Part shown: one piece after another, positions 53,645 through 64,000 of the stretch | Layout of the letters: each line of letters begins with the position of its first letter | Numbering within the stretch: the first letter of the stretch is position 1 | Source: Brachyhypopomus gauderio | Lineage: Eukaryota; Chordata; Actinopteri; Gymnotiformes; Hypopomidae | Direction of reading: 5' to 3' | DNA: 64,000 bases | Assembly (NCBI RefSeq): GCF_052324685.1 | Contig: NC_135211.1 | Span: 4,600,368-4,664,367 of the forward strand | Translations under genes and position numbers: made by a program | Notes under the pieces: model-generated | Told to the model about the DNA's origin: nothing | The model's database searches: none | What the model saw: the letters and a program-made list of their open reading frames with translations, nothing else

Positions 53645-55457
53645 CAACACCAACATAGAACACAAACGCGCCTCAGACGCCCTCCGTGCCATACCCAGTG
53701 GCACGGGACCACAACCGCCCCCTCCCAAACACACATTTAAGGGGAGGAGCAAGCGTGGAATTACACTTAACAGTAAACAACACGCTAGGACAAAACATAC
53801 ACACAAAGACTCGACAAACAGAACTTAGTGCGCAGACACTGAACGAACGGGACCGATACGTGCGTGCACTACACAAACGATGGTGACGCGCCACTCAGAG
53901 TCGCAGTCGCTCCCCACATAAAACACACGACACACGGGGAGCGAGGCGACAGTGACGAGCAGCGAGCGCGTCACACACACAAAACACTTAACATATAACA
54001 AACGCGCATGCACACGGATCCTCACGTCCGTTACCTGGACACACTAACACCACACAAGAAGAAGAGTATTTCCAGGACGACAGTCCTGTCCCTCGCCGTG
54101 CCACTAACACAACACATGGGCACAGCGGATCTCTTCACACAAACAAACACCACGCAGACAAACACTTACCACGAGACATGACCATGAACGAAGGAGAAAG
54201 AAAAAGAGACTCGGCGGCTTCCGAAGGGTGGCTGGTCATTCTGTGACGGGCGGGGGTGAGCAACGAAAAGGAAGCGATCACGCCAAGTCTCAGGGAAAAA
54301 TGATGGTTTAATAGAAAGTGTGCAAACCTAAATCCCGTGCACTATCTCCAAATTAAGGATATAATGACCAGCGGTCAACTGGTACGACGACAAGACATAT
54401 ATAGACAGACAAACGACCATCAGGTGGGAACAGATCACGGGCTCCGCCCACCTGAGGGGCGTACACGACATCACAAAACAACAACAACACAGCCGCTGTG
54501 GACGGAGGCGACCGGTAGGGGGCCGCCTCACCGTGACCAGCCCCGTCGACAGGGGGGGACAACCGGGTCTGTTGTCCCGGGCCCTAGGGCCAGGGGGGCC
54601 CATCAAAGAGCCCAGCAATTTATTTTTTATTTAAAGTCTATAATTTTTTAATAATCTTGAAATCTTTCATTAATATAAAATTATGTACTCATAATAAGCT
54701 CAATGGCTCAAATATATATGTTTTTTACCTATCTGCATATTTTCCATTAAGTGTATACACCCCCGCCTCCCACTGGAAAATGGTTTGATCCAGCACCGAC
54801 TGTAGCCGGCCAGTATCCGCCCAACAGCGGGAAATACAGTGGTGGATAGTTAAAGTAAATACAGAAATTTGGAGCGCAGAAAAGAAAGGAAAAACATTTA
54901 CCTGACGAATTTTAAAGTTGCATTGTGTTCCAGGTTTGAAAAGTGCTGGAATTTAGGGTAAAGTACTTGAAAATGCTTGAAATTGTAACTACTTTGTTTC
55001 ACAACAAATAGCTGTCTGACTGAACAGTTCTCGTGAAGACGTTAAGATTGGGCGTTTTGAAAATAAACAACCATTAAATAATGTGATAAAAAGCGAATTA
55101 TTTCGAATCATTTCGAGTATATGTATAAATATTTAACTTAATTAAGTTTAACGTGCTGGAAAATATTGAAATGGACCTTTAAAGTGACGTTTAATTCCAC
55201 CTTATAAAGGTATATGAACCCTACAAACATGACTTTGTTCATTGCGCTGAAGCGCGGCGCGCGCGAAGTTACAAAATTCGAGAGGTGTACGACCTCGCGA
55301 ACCGACAGCGCGCGAGACTCTCGCGCACGGGCGGAGCCACTGCGATTACGTCATTTTCGCGCGAACCCTCGCGCTGGGGGGGGGGGGGGGGGGGGGGGTA
55401 CATGAATCTTTCTTGTCCCGGGCCCCAGCAAGACTGTCAACGGGCCTGACCGTGACA
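52571..55457 (-). mobile_element. Non-autonomous LTR element, copy 1, inserted in L2
   Basis: LTRs at 52571-52855 (285 bp) and 54242-54537 plus base 55457 (297 bp); they differ by a 12-bp indel and a few substitutions. Ends TGTGACGG / CCGTGACA. Perfect 5-bp duplication TCCAT (52566-52570, 55458-55462). The minus strand carries a TATATA box and the purine tract GGTGGGGGGGGTC beside the 52571 LTR, so the element points left. The 1386-bp interior has no gag or pol homology and includes a CA tract (53600-53642). Confidence 0.92.
54538..55448 (+). mobile_element. hAT-type non-autonomous element, copy B (911 bp), inside the LTR
   Basis: Starts CAGCCCCGTCGACAG and ends CTGTCAACGGGCCTG. Perfect 8-bp duplication ACCGTGAC (54530-54537, 55449-55456) placed at the very end of the second LTR. 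Near-identical to copy A at 45888 but inverted. Confidence 0.95.
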
Positions 55458-55760
55458 TCCATGTGATTATTAAAATCCCCAGATATTAAAACATAATCAA
55501 AATCAATTAAAATCCTTGAAAGCATTTCTTCAAAATCTTCAAGAAAATCTGCATGTAGTGTGGGAGGATGATAGATAACAATCAAAAGAACTGAATAAGT
55601 ACTGTTGAGTTGTACTGCCAGATATTCAAACGTAGGATGTTCCCCTAATGAGATCTGCTTACAGCGGAATGCTTTATGGTAAAAACATGCAACACCACCA
55701 CCTCTCTTATTTACCCTGGAGACATTAAAAGAGTTAAAATCGGGAGGTGAAGCTTAAGAA
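55458..55760 (-). mobile_element. L2 LINE, 5' part displaced by insertion
   Basis: The minus strand reads MIVIYHPP, LEDFEEMLSRIL and VLISGDFNNHMD, then continues in the L2 sense at 52570. Together with 50342-52570 it is one original L2 copy. Confidence 0.85.
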
Positions 55761-55794
55761 GTTTAAGATTGTAATTATTTCTGTCAGTCTGTTT

Positions 55795-55828
<34 letters not shown>

Positions 55829-56500
55829 GCTAGACATCCTTTACCTCTGGCCAGATAAGGAGGTCTGTTTTTTATTTTCATTCTGATCATTCGTTGGTTT
55901 TCCATTACAGTGATCTCAGATGTGTCTTAGAGGAAACAAAAAGAAAGCTGAATTATTTTTTTCATTAAAGACATACAACCTTATACATTTCACCATCCTG
56001 ACCATCTCATTTCCTCACTCTGGTCATAATGAGGCTTTTGTTGTCCATGAACACAAATAGGAAATCTTGCAAATCTTCTTTTGCAAATTACAGTGCAAGA
56101 TAAATGCCCATAGAGAAAGAAATGCTCATTTTATTTGGTTATATTTTGCATGTTTGGCACCAGTGCCCCTGGAAGCAAATGGCATAGTGGTATGGAATAA
56201 GAACAAAACCAGAATTAAGAAATAATTAAACAGTTTCAACAAGAAACTGAGGTTTACACTACTATGCAACAATCATTGTCGTAGAAGCTCTGAGAATATT
56301 GTCCTTGCATTTATAGCATAATGGGTGAAGCCCAGTGATAAGGCAGAATGAGATGGTGTCGCAACATGTAGTTACAAGAATTCATAACGTTAAATTCACG
56401 TCTTTCAGGTTTGCACATTCCTGAAAAGGCTTTACCAAAGACCTTTAGTTTCTGGTAGGGTGTGTCTTGGAAAATCAGGTTTTTCCACCCTCATGTCAGT
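55761..56500. other. Upstream of the MAL-family gene; no gene seen
   Basis: Holds a (TC)n tract at 55797-55826. No other element recognised; it likely includes upstream control sequence of the MAL-family gene. Confidence 0.35.
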
Positions 56501-56506
56501 TAGAGG

Positions 56507-56512
56507 TATAAA
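56507..56512 (+). promoter_or_regulatory. TATA box of the MAL-family gene
   Basis: TATAAA in the context GAGGTATAAACCC, 53 nt before the MAL-family start codon. A start site near 56535-56545 would leave a 5' UTR of roughly 20-30 nt. Confidence 0.55.
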
Positions 56513-56564
56513 CCCACCTTCACCCTTCACTAATCACATCTGCTGGAGGAGCTAGAGAGCACAC

Positions 56565-58312
56565 ATGGCGTCCGACGGGAGACACCTGGGCCGTCTGCCC
56601 AGTGGTATGGGCATCTGCTGCTCCATCCCTGACCTGCTCTTCCTCCCCGAGCTCGTGAGACTCATCTTCTTCTTTAACTTTATTATACATACCTTTGATA
56701 GACAGGGATGTTTGGCTCTTATCTGCTGATGCACAAACTCTTTCGGCACTCATAGCACCTGAAACAGTAGTGTGTACATTACTTTAGCATACGTTAACAC
56801 TGCTATTTATCAATTAGTAATACTAGAAATGTTTTACTGCATCTTATTGATGTAGTCATTCAAAGGAAGTAACCCACCAGAGTTACATTAATTTATTTCT
56901 TTCAAACTGCAGTAACATTATTTGCTACTAATTGTTATTGTCACTTGCTTCTTGTATGCTACTTGTTAAAACCAGGAAAAAAGCATTAATAGCAGAGGTG
57001 TCAATTCCAGGTTCACAAAGTAAAAGTCCTCACCAGGATTTTGCTCAAGCTTGCTAGATTTGCAAATTAGTGCAATCCAACTAAAATTAGTGGAATCAAC
57101 ACAATCCAGGAAGCCTGAGCAAAATCCTGGTGAGGACTTTTACTTTCTAAACCTGGATTTGACACCTCTGATTAATAATAATTTACTTCTCTCAAACTGC
57201 AATAGGATTACTTTTTAATAATTGTTATTGTCATTCACTACTTGTATGGTACTTGTTAAACCCATATACTGAGGTCAGCTGAATCTGTGGAATCTTTTAA
57301 AAAACAACTTAAGACACACCTTTTTAAGCAAGCATTTTATTTACCTTTCTTATCTATGTACTTTTAATTTATGTACTTATTTTCTCCAGTGTAAAGCACT
57401 TTGTGACTCTGTTCTGTGAAAAGTGCTATATAAATAAACTTTACTTTAAACTTTATACTTGTTAAACCCATAATAGGCTATGCTTCTGTACACTGGCCAT
57501 ATCGTGATAATCATCCTTTATTAATGAAAGAGAAACAAATCACTGTAGCCTAAATGTAATTTAAAATACATGTCATACATTCATGCCATAAGATGTATAG
57601 CACTGTGATTAGACTCTTTGACAGACTGTTAGAGTTCACTGTGGTGAGTTTTAGACCTGATTCTCTTCCAGTAATGTTTTTATTTTCATATGACTCTCCA
57701 CTGGTTACATCCAGATAGTACTGATAGTATAGATGGAGCGTGTGACATGATTTATGTTTTAAATACATTAATTGATAACTAGCTAATTAACATTCTGTGA
57801 TTTTGATGTGGAAACCCAGCATTAACACAACACATTTCTAATTAAACTAGGTACTGCAACAGAATTTTAAGAATTTAAATACAGATGCATTGTAGGCTCC
57901 TGAATAGAGACTTCTTAGAGACTTTAGACTTCTTTTAAAGACTTTTTTTAACCAATGGTTAGTACAAACCTGTGAGGGCTTGGCTGACTTGTCCCTTGTC
58001 ATAGGTGTGGTCAAAAAAATGTGTCTCACTGTGTCTGTTCCATTGTGCCATTGTCTGTGTCTGTGTACTTATGTGGGGGGAGGGGAAGGTGTGGATGTAT
58101 TTTTGTTTGCTCATTTTTTCTTCTTATCTTACAGGTGTTTGGAGGGCTGGTATGGATCCTGGTAGCGTGTACCTATATCGTGCCGGCTAACCCCCAGGCC
58201 TACGTCATGGCCGTCTCCCTCCTCTGTTTCATTTGCACCTTCCTGTGGATGTTGTTTTTTGGCTGTGGCTGTCATAACAACCGGAACTCCTGGGCGACTG
58301 CGGTGGGTCGCA

Positions 58313-58377
<65 letters not shown>

Positions 58378-58759
58378 CACACTGCAAGTATTTGCCATCA
58401 CACAGTCCTAGTGTGATGTGTTAATGATGTGTGTTTATATGTGTTTATGTGTTTCTCTCTGTGTGCAGGACGTGCTGTATCATTTCCTGGCCTCTGTGCT
58501 TTACCTGAGTGCTTCTGTACCACTGGCCATGGTCACCTTGGCCTATAGTGGCAGTTTAACCATGATTTACCAGTTCAACATCTCTGCAGTGGTAAATTGC
58601 AAATCAACTAAGAAGAATGACATTAAATCACATCAATTTCCACCCAGTTTCCTTTAAGGTGACACGATGCTCTCTCTGTTTCAGGTGTTTTCATACCTGA
58701 CCACACTGCTGTATGTCATACACACAGTTTTCTCCGCCATCCGGTGGAAATCTTTTTAA
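56565..58759 (+). CDS. mal: MAL-family MARVEL-domain proteolipid, four exons
   Basis: MAL proteins are four-helix membrane proteolipids in raft-dependent apical transport and myelin (family knowledge). Exons: 56565-56654, 58135-58302, 58469-58591, 58685-58759; each exon is a whole number of codons with AG/GT borders, 151 residues in total (human MAL 153). Exon 1 reads MASDGRHLGRLPSGMGICC followed by SIPDLLFLPEL; exon 2 has VFGGLVWILVACTYIV and the second helix; exon 3 has HFLASVLYLSASVPLAMV; exon 4 has VFSYLTTLLYVIHTVFSAIR and ends RWKSF. The ending and FGGLVWILVA fit MAL better than MAL2 or MALL, although the LPEL at the exon 1 border recalls MALL. Paralogue identity is therefore less certain than family. 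Intron 2 begins almost directly with a CA repeat after the donor. Confidence 0.88.
56993..57169. mobile_element. Palindromic MITE (copy 2) in MAL-family intron 1
   Basis: CAGAGGTGTCAATTCCAGG pairs with CCTGGATTTGACACCTCTG. Inner arms share AAAGTCCTCACCAGGATTTT with 30973-31146. Flanks ATTAATAG / ATTAATAA form a near-perfect 8-bp duplication. Confidence 0.88.
57267..57456 (+). mobile_element. 5'-truncated LINE insertion in MAL-family intron 1
   Basis: The LINE C-terminal tail (SVESFKKQLKTHLFKQAF) and GTGCTATATAAATAAACTTT are flanked by a perfect 16-bp duplication ACTTGTTAAACCCATA (57251-57266 and 57457-57472). Confidence 0.88.
58310..58375. repeat. CA microsatellite beside the exon 2 donor
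   Basis: (CA)n begins about 8 nt after the MAL-family exon 2 border. Confidence 0.95.
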
Positions 58760-59655
58760 ATCAGAATGCCAGCCTTCCTCCTCCTCTTCCTCCTGCAACC
58801 AGAGTACCTCGGTGTTCAGCTCTGTTGACCTCCACCAATCAACCTCAAACTTTGTAACCACCAAATGCTATATTCAGTCTTATTGTACTTTTGTTTACTA
58901 AACTTCATCTCAATTATTGTCTCTATTTTTCTATAAACAGTACTACATGCAGGTTGGGAGCAGCATTTTATCCCATTGTTTCTGTCTATAAATATTTTCC
59001 TGTTCCTGTTTGTCTTTGGGAAGTCCTACTTAGCAACTGTCTAGTTTTTTTAAGCTGTTATCTCATGAACATACCTGAACATACCTGTGTGTTTGGATGC
59101 CAATGCCTGTTTTGTCCTCTTTTGACCTTTTATGAGATTAATCTGCTTGGTTTATTGCCCTATTGGTTTTTGACTGTTTTAAGAGGTTTCCAAGTGGTTG
59201 CTATGTTTTATTTAAAATGAATGAGAGTTTATAGAGGAACAAAGGATGAAAAACACAGAGATGTTGCAGATGAGTATCACTGTATATTATAGGTTTAGGA
59301 CATGATTGTGTAAGTGCAGGCTGTCTGGTGGCTGAGAGGGAAAGGACATAACATGGCTCGGGTGTGGGCAAAATTCCCGTTCATCCAATAGCTACTTCTG
59401 AAGTTGGGCCACAGTGAACTAAAACCCAGATTACAAACATTGAAAAACCAGTTTGTGAACAGTCAAGTCAAATGTTTTCACAGTAGCCTCGTGCCTCTGT
59501 ATTCACCATATGGTTACTGAGCCCCTCCAAACCTTCACAAGTTTGACAAAATAAAACACAGCTGTCTCACGTGGCTTCATTCCCCATTGTCACCTATGAA
59601 ACAAAGGAAATGTTGCTTGTAATTTTGTATTATGTAAGAACTGTTTTAAGTGAAC

Positions 59656-59661
59656 AATAAA
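59656..59661 (+). terminator. Poly(A) signal of the MAL-family gene
   Basis: AATAAA about 0.9 kb after the stop codon, in GAACAATAAAGGC, and just before the outer solo LTR at 59715. Confidence 0.5.
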
Positions 59662-59714
59662 GGCTAAGATGCAGAAGTGTATTTTAGACAGCATATTAGT
59701 GCTAGTGCTTATTT

Positions 59715-60855
59715 TGTCAGGGCTGGCTCCAGGGCGTGTCCTTCAGTCGCCACCAGGAGGAGCCCACGAGTCAGACCTCAGCTCAGACAGCGGTGATGGC
59801 CTGCACCTGTTGTCCTGGTCTTATAAGGAAGACAGATGCAGTGTCTCACCGCTGAGTTGTCTGACTACTTTGATGCCGTCCTTCAGCCTGTGTCTTTGTT
59901 ACGTTGCCTTGAGGTGTCCTGCCACCCTCTCTCAGTCTCTGTTAAGTTTTTGTTTCTTTTACTCTGTCTTTTTCGAGTTATTACCTCCTGTGCCACTTCC
60001 AGTTACTTCTCCTGACGTCTTTTGTTTTTCTTTGGTTTTGCTTCCCCGTTTTCCCGATTATTTCAGTTTTCTCCACGTTGAATATAGTTCGCAAGTGTTT
60101 TGGTGTAACGTTTGTGACGGGCAGGCATGACGCAGATGCAGAATTTAAAGGGGTTTTAATGGAGAGAGTAAAAAACACGACAAAACACAGAAAACAGAGG
60201 GAGCTAAGCTGAACGATAGGGAGAGGACACCAACTACACGGGTAAGCTAAACTACAGGAAAAATGTAAACGCAAAAACCACAACGGACCGAGAACTATGA
60301 AACATACGTAAGGGGAGGTATACAACGAGGGGAGCAATGATGCTGGGATAACAATAGCATAGACTATGAACTAAACAGACAAAGAAATATAAACTACAAG
60401 ATATACCTAAGACGAGGAACATGCACAAAGTAAACACAAGCACGGAACACAGGGGGGAAACCAAAATCAACATTCGAAGACTAGTAACGAAACAGAGAGG
60501 GTACAAGGGCAAAGGCATGAACAGATCACAAGGCACAACCGAGGAACAATGAGGAACTTACGTACAGGGAATGACCGACAATGGAGAACAACACTAGGGG
60601 GTTTTTATACACAGAGACAAGACGGTGAAACAAGACTCAGGTGTGCGAGACTAACGACGAGGGCGTGACAGACAGACGGAGGGACGAATGGGAGCGGGAG
60701 CTAGGCGGGACCAGGGAGGAGGGAGGGGCTGGACGTGACATTTGGTTTTCTTCCTCGTTTACTGCATTGCGTGTGAGTTGGTTTTCTTTCGCGCTTGGGC
60801 CCACTACCGTCAAAACTCCGCGGGGGATTTCACCTCCTAATCCCCCGTCGTTACA
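59715..60855 (+). mobile_element. Solo LTR interrupted by another LTR
   Basis: Starts TGTCAGGGCTGG and ends CCGTCGTTACA. Perfect 5-bp duplication TATTT (59710-59714, 60856-60860). About 515 bp once the inner piece is removed. Confidence 0.8.
60113..60739 (-). mobile_element. Inner LTR-like element within the solo LTR
   Basis: Starts TGTGACGGGCAGGCATGACG and ends GGACGTGACA. The minus strand has TATAAAAACCCCC and a downstream AATAAA-like tail, as expected for an LTR. No clear 5-bp duplication was found, so borders may be off by a few bases. Confidence 0.65.
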
Positions 60856-61739
60856 TATTTAATTCAATAGCATTACATTCTGAGAACTGGAAAACAAGAG
60901 AATTACATTGCTAGCGCAACAGTTCAGGAAATTAGTCTGAAACCCCCCATTATCTCCCATACAATCCTGCTTTCCTATTAAACCGTTACACATATCCTCA
61001 GAAATACACTGCCATGTTGTCGCAGGGCCCTAACCAATTTGTGGTCGTGCATTTGATTTCATCCGGAGTCATTTTTTATCATCCAGCTGCCTTTCCAATA
61101 TAGACCTCTTCATTGCAAACAGCTGCACAGCCATCAACAAGGACTAAAATGTGTCAGTCTACCAATAACAAAAGGGTAAAGTATTAATGTGTGCAATGTT
61201 CAGTTCAGAAAATAAATTTTATGTGCATTTGAATAAATGGTTTTGATTAAAGACTATCAATGTACCTTATTTGTATACTGAATCCAGTTGATATTTTATG
61301 TTAATACTTGATCTGTTTAGTTTCACCTTGTGTTTAGTTTGCATATAATTTTCTACTTTACGTTTGCATGTAATTTTTTCTTTGGCACACTTTATAGTAT
61401 AATTATAACTTGTAGCAATAATATTACAATAATAAGAAATAATAAACAGTTCATTCAAATCCTATTGTGTTTTCTCTCTAATTTAGCTTGCTATGTTAGC
61501 TAAATATCTGCATTAAAACTTATGTAGGGAGAGCTAGGTTATATTAGCAAGGTCCCATGGTATCTGCCCAACTGTAAGTAGGCATAAGTTATGGTTATTT
61601 TTAGAATCTCCCTATATTTGACCTACAGATTGTAATATGTTTAATGTTATAGAATTCCTTTTATTCTTCTTTTTTGTATTTTTCCCCTTTGCTATCTAGA
61701 TTTATGTTAGTTAAAATGATTCATTGCTTGGGCTGTTTT

Positions 61740-62011
61740 TGTCACGGTGTGGCAGACCCCCTGCTGGTCGTCCCCATATACAGCGGCAGTTGTCTTGTTG
61801 CGTTGTGTTCGTCCCTCAGGTGGGCGGGGCCTATGATCCTCAACACCTGAGGGCCGTTTTGTCTTTGTACCAGTTGACTTCTGGTCATTGTATCCTTAAT
61901 TTGTATCTTGTCACGGGTTTTTGGTTTGCTCACTTTATTCATTAAACCCTTCTTTTCCCTGAGACTTGGCGTGATCACTTCCATTTTATTTCGCACTCCC
62001 TGTCCGTCACA
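61740..62011 (+). mobile_element. Solo LTR related to the 52571 element
   Basis: Starts TGTCACGG and ends CCGTCACA. Perfect 5-bp duplication GTTTT (61735-61739, 62012-62016). Shares CTGAGACTTGGCGTGATC, CACCTGAGGG and GTACCAGTTGAC with the LTRs at 33.5, 52.6 and 54.2 kb, in the opposite reading direction. Confidence 0.9.
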
Positions 62012-62222
62012 GTTTTAACATCTTGTGCACTGTAAGTTGGACTCCTCGCTCAGTCCTATGTGTAGTGTGCGTGTACATTTATCTTTGTTTATAGCCTTCA
62101 TTTTGGCTCATGTTAATCTTTGCACCTCTCTCGTCTCATTTGCTTAATATGTTGCTCAAAAAACAATTAAGTAAGGTTTGAAATATTCTGAATGGATATT
62201 ACCTGTATTCTTGGTTTAGTAT

Positions 62223-62412
62223 ACAGGTGCATCTCAATAAATTAGAATATCAACAAGTTAATTTATTTCAGTAATTCAATACAAAAACTGAAACGCATAG
62301 ATTTGTGACAAACAGGGATCTATTTCAAAGGTTTATTTTTGTAAATGTTGCTGATTATGGCTTACAACCAATGAAAACCAAAAATCATTATCTCAGAAAA
62401 CTAGAATATTAC
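62223..62412. mobile_element. Tc1/mariner 5' end fragment
   Basis: TACAGGTGCATCTCAATAAA and TTAGAATAT, followed by the typical TTATTTCAGTAATTCAATAC, mark one end of a fish mariner/Tc1 family. Cut off by L2 sequence at about 62418. Confidence 0.75.
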
Positions 62413-62417
62413 ATAAG

Positions 62418-62605
62418 TTAAAGTCAAATTTATTTATATAGCGCTTTTTACAACACATTGTATAGGTCTAGATCCCTAATGAGCAAGCCAGAGACAATAG
62501 TGGCAAGGAAAAACTCCCTATGATGGTGGGGATTAGGAAGAAACCTTGGGAGGACCAAGACTCAAAAGGGAACCCATCCTCCATTGGGCGGTCCACTAGC
62601 AGAAG
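62418..62605 (-). mobile_element. L2 3' end
   Basis: Minus-strand counterpart of the tail at 33220-33476 (AGGAAGAAACCTTGGGAGGA, GGCGGTCCACTAG). Confidence 0.75.
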
Positions 62606-63204
62606 TCCAAATGTAGTTCTATAGTTATAGTTCTAATTCCAGGCCAAGTAGTCACAGTCCTTCCAATGCAGTTGGTGAACCTTTGGTAGGAGTTGGCAAC
62701 CAATATATAAAATACAGGCTGAGTCAATTTAAACAACCATTGATTTAAACATGCATAGTTCATGTGCCAGTGATTAGCATGTGGCTCTGGCAGGCTAATC
62801 TATAGCCGCATAACTAAAGGGAGGGGTTCAGAGGTGACCACAGTCATGAGGGTCACTGAGACATTGCTTTCCACCCAAGTCATTGACTCAACTACATTCC
62901 ATGACACGGCTGGATGACGGCATCTATGGAAGTTATTCTGTGTCAATATTCAAATGAAAATGTAATACGTATTTGCATTTACATGTTCCACTCATACAAG
63001 CAACTTTGAGCTCAAAATTCAAATTCAAATGCAATAATTCCATTTACATTTGCAATGTGATGGACATCCATTCACATTTCATTTACACATACATTTTGAT
63101 GCTTTATATGTGTCTTTATTGAAATTAAAATGTATTTCCCGATTTGAATTATCAAGTTCATGTGATCATGCAAAGGTTGTATCAAAATTATAATTAAAAT
63201 GCTA
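62606..63204. other. No gene recognised; may belong to the foldback
   Basis: 62940-63200 repeats TGCATTTACAT / AATGCAAT-like words. The outer part of the foldback's left arm may begin here, but the matching right arm is outside the window. Confidence 0.35.
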
Positions 63205-64000
63205 TTCGCTTAATATGCTTTGCATTTCGTGATAACACGTTTGAAACGTAATTTTCAACCTCACCACCACGCTAAAAAGATGTCAATATTCAAACCTTAA
63301 TGGAGAAATAGCGCCACCCCCTGTTTGCAATAACATTACGATACCAACAGCGCTAAAACTGTGTCAAAATGCATCTTGAAAATGCAATCCGAGCAGATTG
63401 CATTTTCATTTCCATGGTCTTCCACTATAGTCAAATTATAGTCAAATTAGATTCCACCGATCAGTCATGTAGTGTGAAAGCTACAACAACTGAAAGACTC
63501 GCGATTACAGCACAACCAGTGTAGTGCGAACGGCACAAAAACCTGACGACTGAAAAGTCGTGCAGTGTGAACCAGGCATTAGGGATCATAAATCAAGACC
63601 AAAAACTCGCCTGTACTGCAGAGCCAGAAACTATATGGCTCTGTGCTGAGCGTGCTTTAGTCCCGTCCTGATTGGCTCCCTGAGGTGGAAAGGGGAACCC
63701 GATTGGCTGAATAAAGTGGAGGGAGGTGGAATCTGATTGGAAGGCTGATGGGATCTAATTTGACTATAATTTGACTATAGTGGAAGACCATGGAAATGAA
63801 AATGCAATCTGCTCGGATTGCATTTTCAAGATGCATTTTGACACAGTTTTAGCGCTGTTGGTATCGTAATGTTATTGCAAACAGGGGGTGGCGCTATTTC
63901 TCCATTAAGGTTTGAATATTGACATCTTTTTAGCGTGGTAGTGAGGTTGAAAATTACGTTTCAAACGTGTTATCACGAAATGCAAAGCATATTAAGCGAA
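63205..64000. mobile_element. Large foldback element, cut by the right edge
   Basis: Arms 63205-63452 and 63753-64000 (248 bp each) are inverted copies with very few differences (for example CACCACCACG against CACTACCACG). The 300-bp centre is unique sequence without a frame. Each arm also holds the small hairpin GAAAATGCAATC / GATTGCATTTTC. The right arm is still matching at the last base. Confidence 0.93.

Overview
The window reads as nuclear DNA of a ray-finned fish (teleost). It has interrupted vertebrate genes with canonical GT-AG introns, long CA/TG microsatellites, many minisatellites, and a typical fish mobilome: L2-type LINEs, a V-SINE, Tc1/mariner, hAT elements and MITEs, and LTR elements. 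No bacterial operons, CRISPR arrays or phage genes were seen. The species cannot be fixed from sequence alone.

Five host genes are supported. (1) Minus strand, about 5.05-10.2 kb: the first five coding exons of a tau-tubulin kinase (ttbk1-like); the rest lies beyond the left edge. (2) Minus strand, 16.76-25.29 kb: a 19-exon two-pore cation channel best matching TPC3 (tpcn3); every junction keeps phase except the 3' end of exon 15. (3) Minus strand, 28.51-29.70 kb: an intronless PGAP4/TMEM246-type Golgi glycosyltransferase. (4) Plus strand, 36.7-39.7 kb: a five-coding-exon gene for a 293-residue DUF4806-type protein with an in-frame 27-bp repeat. (5) Plus strand, 56.5-59.7 kb: a compact four-exon MAL-family tetraspan (MARVEL) gene with a TATA box and a poly(A) signal.

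Between the genes lie layered transposon insertions. An L2 LINE (50.3-55.8 kb) was split by a non-autonomous LTR element (5-bp target duplication), whose second LTR was split by a 911-bp hAT-type element (8-bp target duplication). A near-identical 909-bp copy of that hAT element sits inverted at 45.9-46.8 kb. A second copy of the LTR element (31.9-34.6 kb) was split by an L2 that itself carries a V-SINE. A complete Tc1 element with a broken transposase lies at 41.8-43.4 kb. Two solo LTRs lie at 59.7-60.9 and 61.7-62.0 kb. The right edge cuts a large foldback whose 248-bp arms are almost identical.

The most useful leads are in tpcn3. Exon 15 has no GT donor and runs into a stop. Two hAT-type elements sit about 24 and 43 nt from acceptors. 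A 30-bp minisatellite abuts the exon 9 donor and stays open in frame. No clearly new multi-gene system was found; the novelty is in the transposon structures and in the splice-site crowding of tpcn3.
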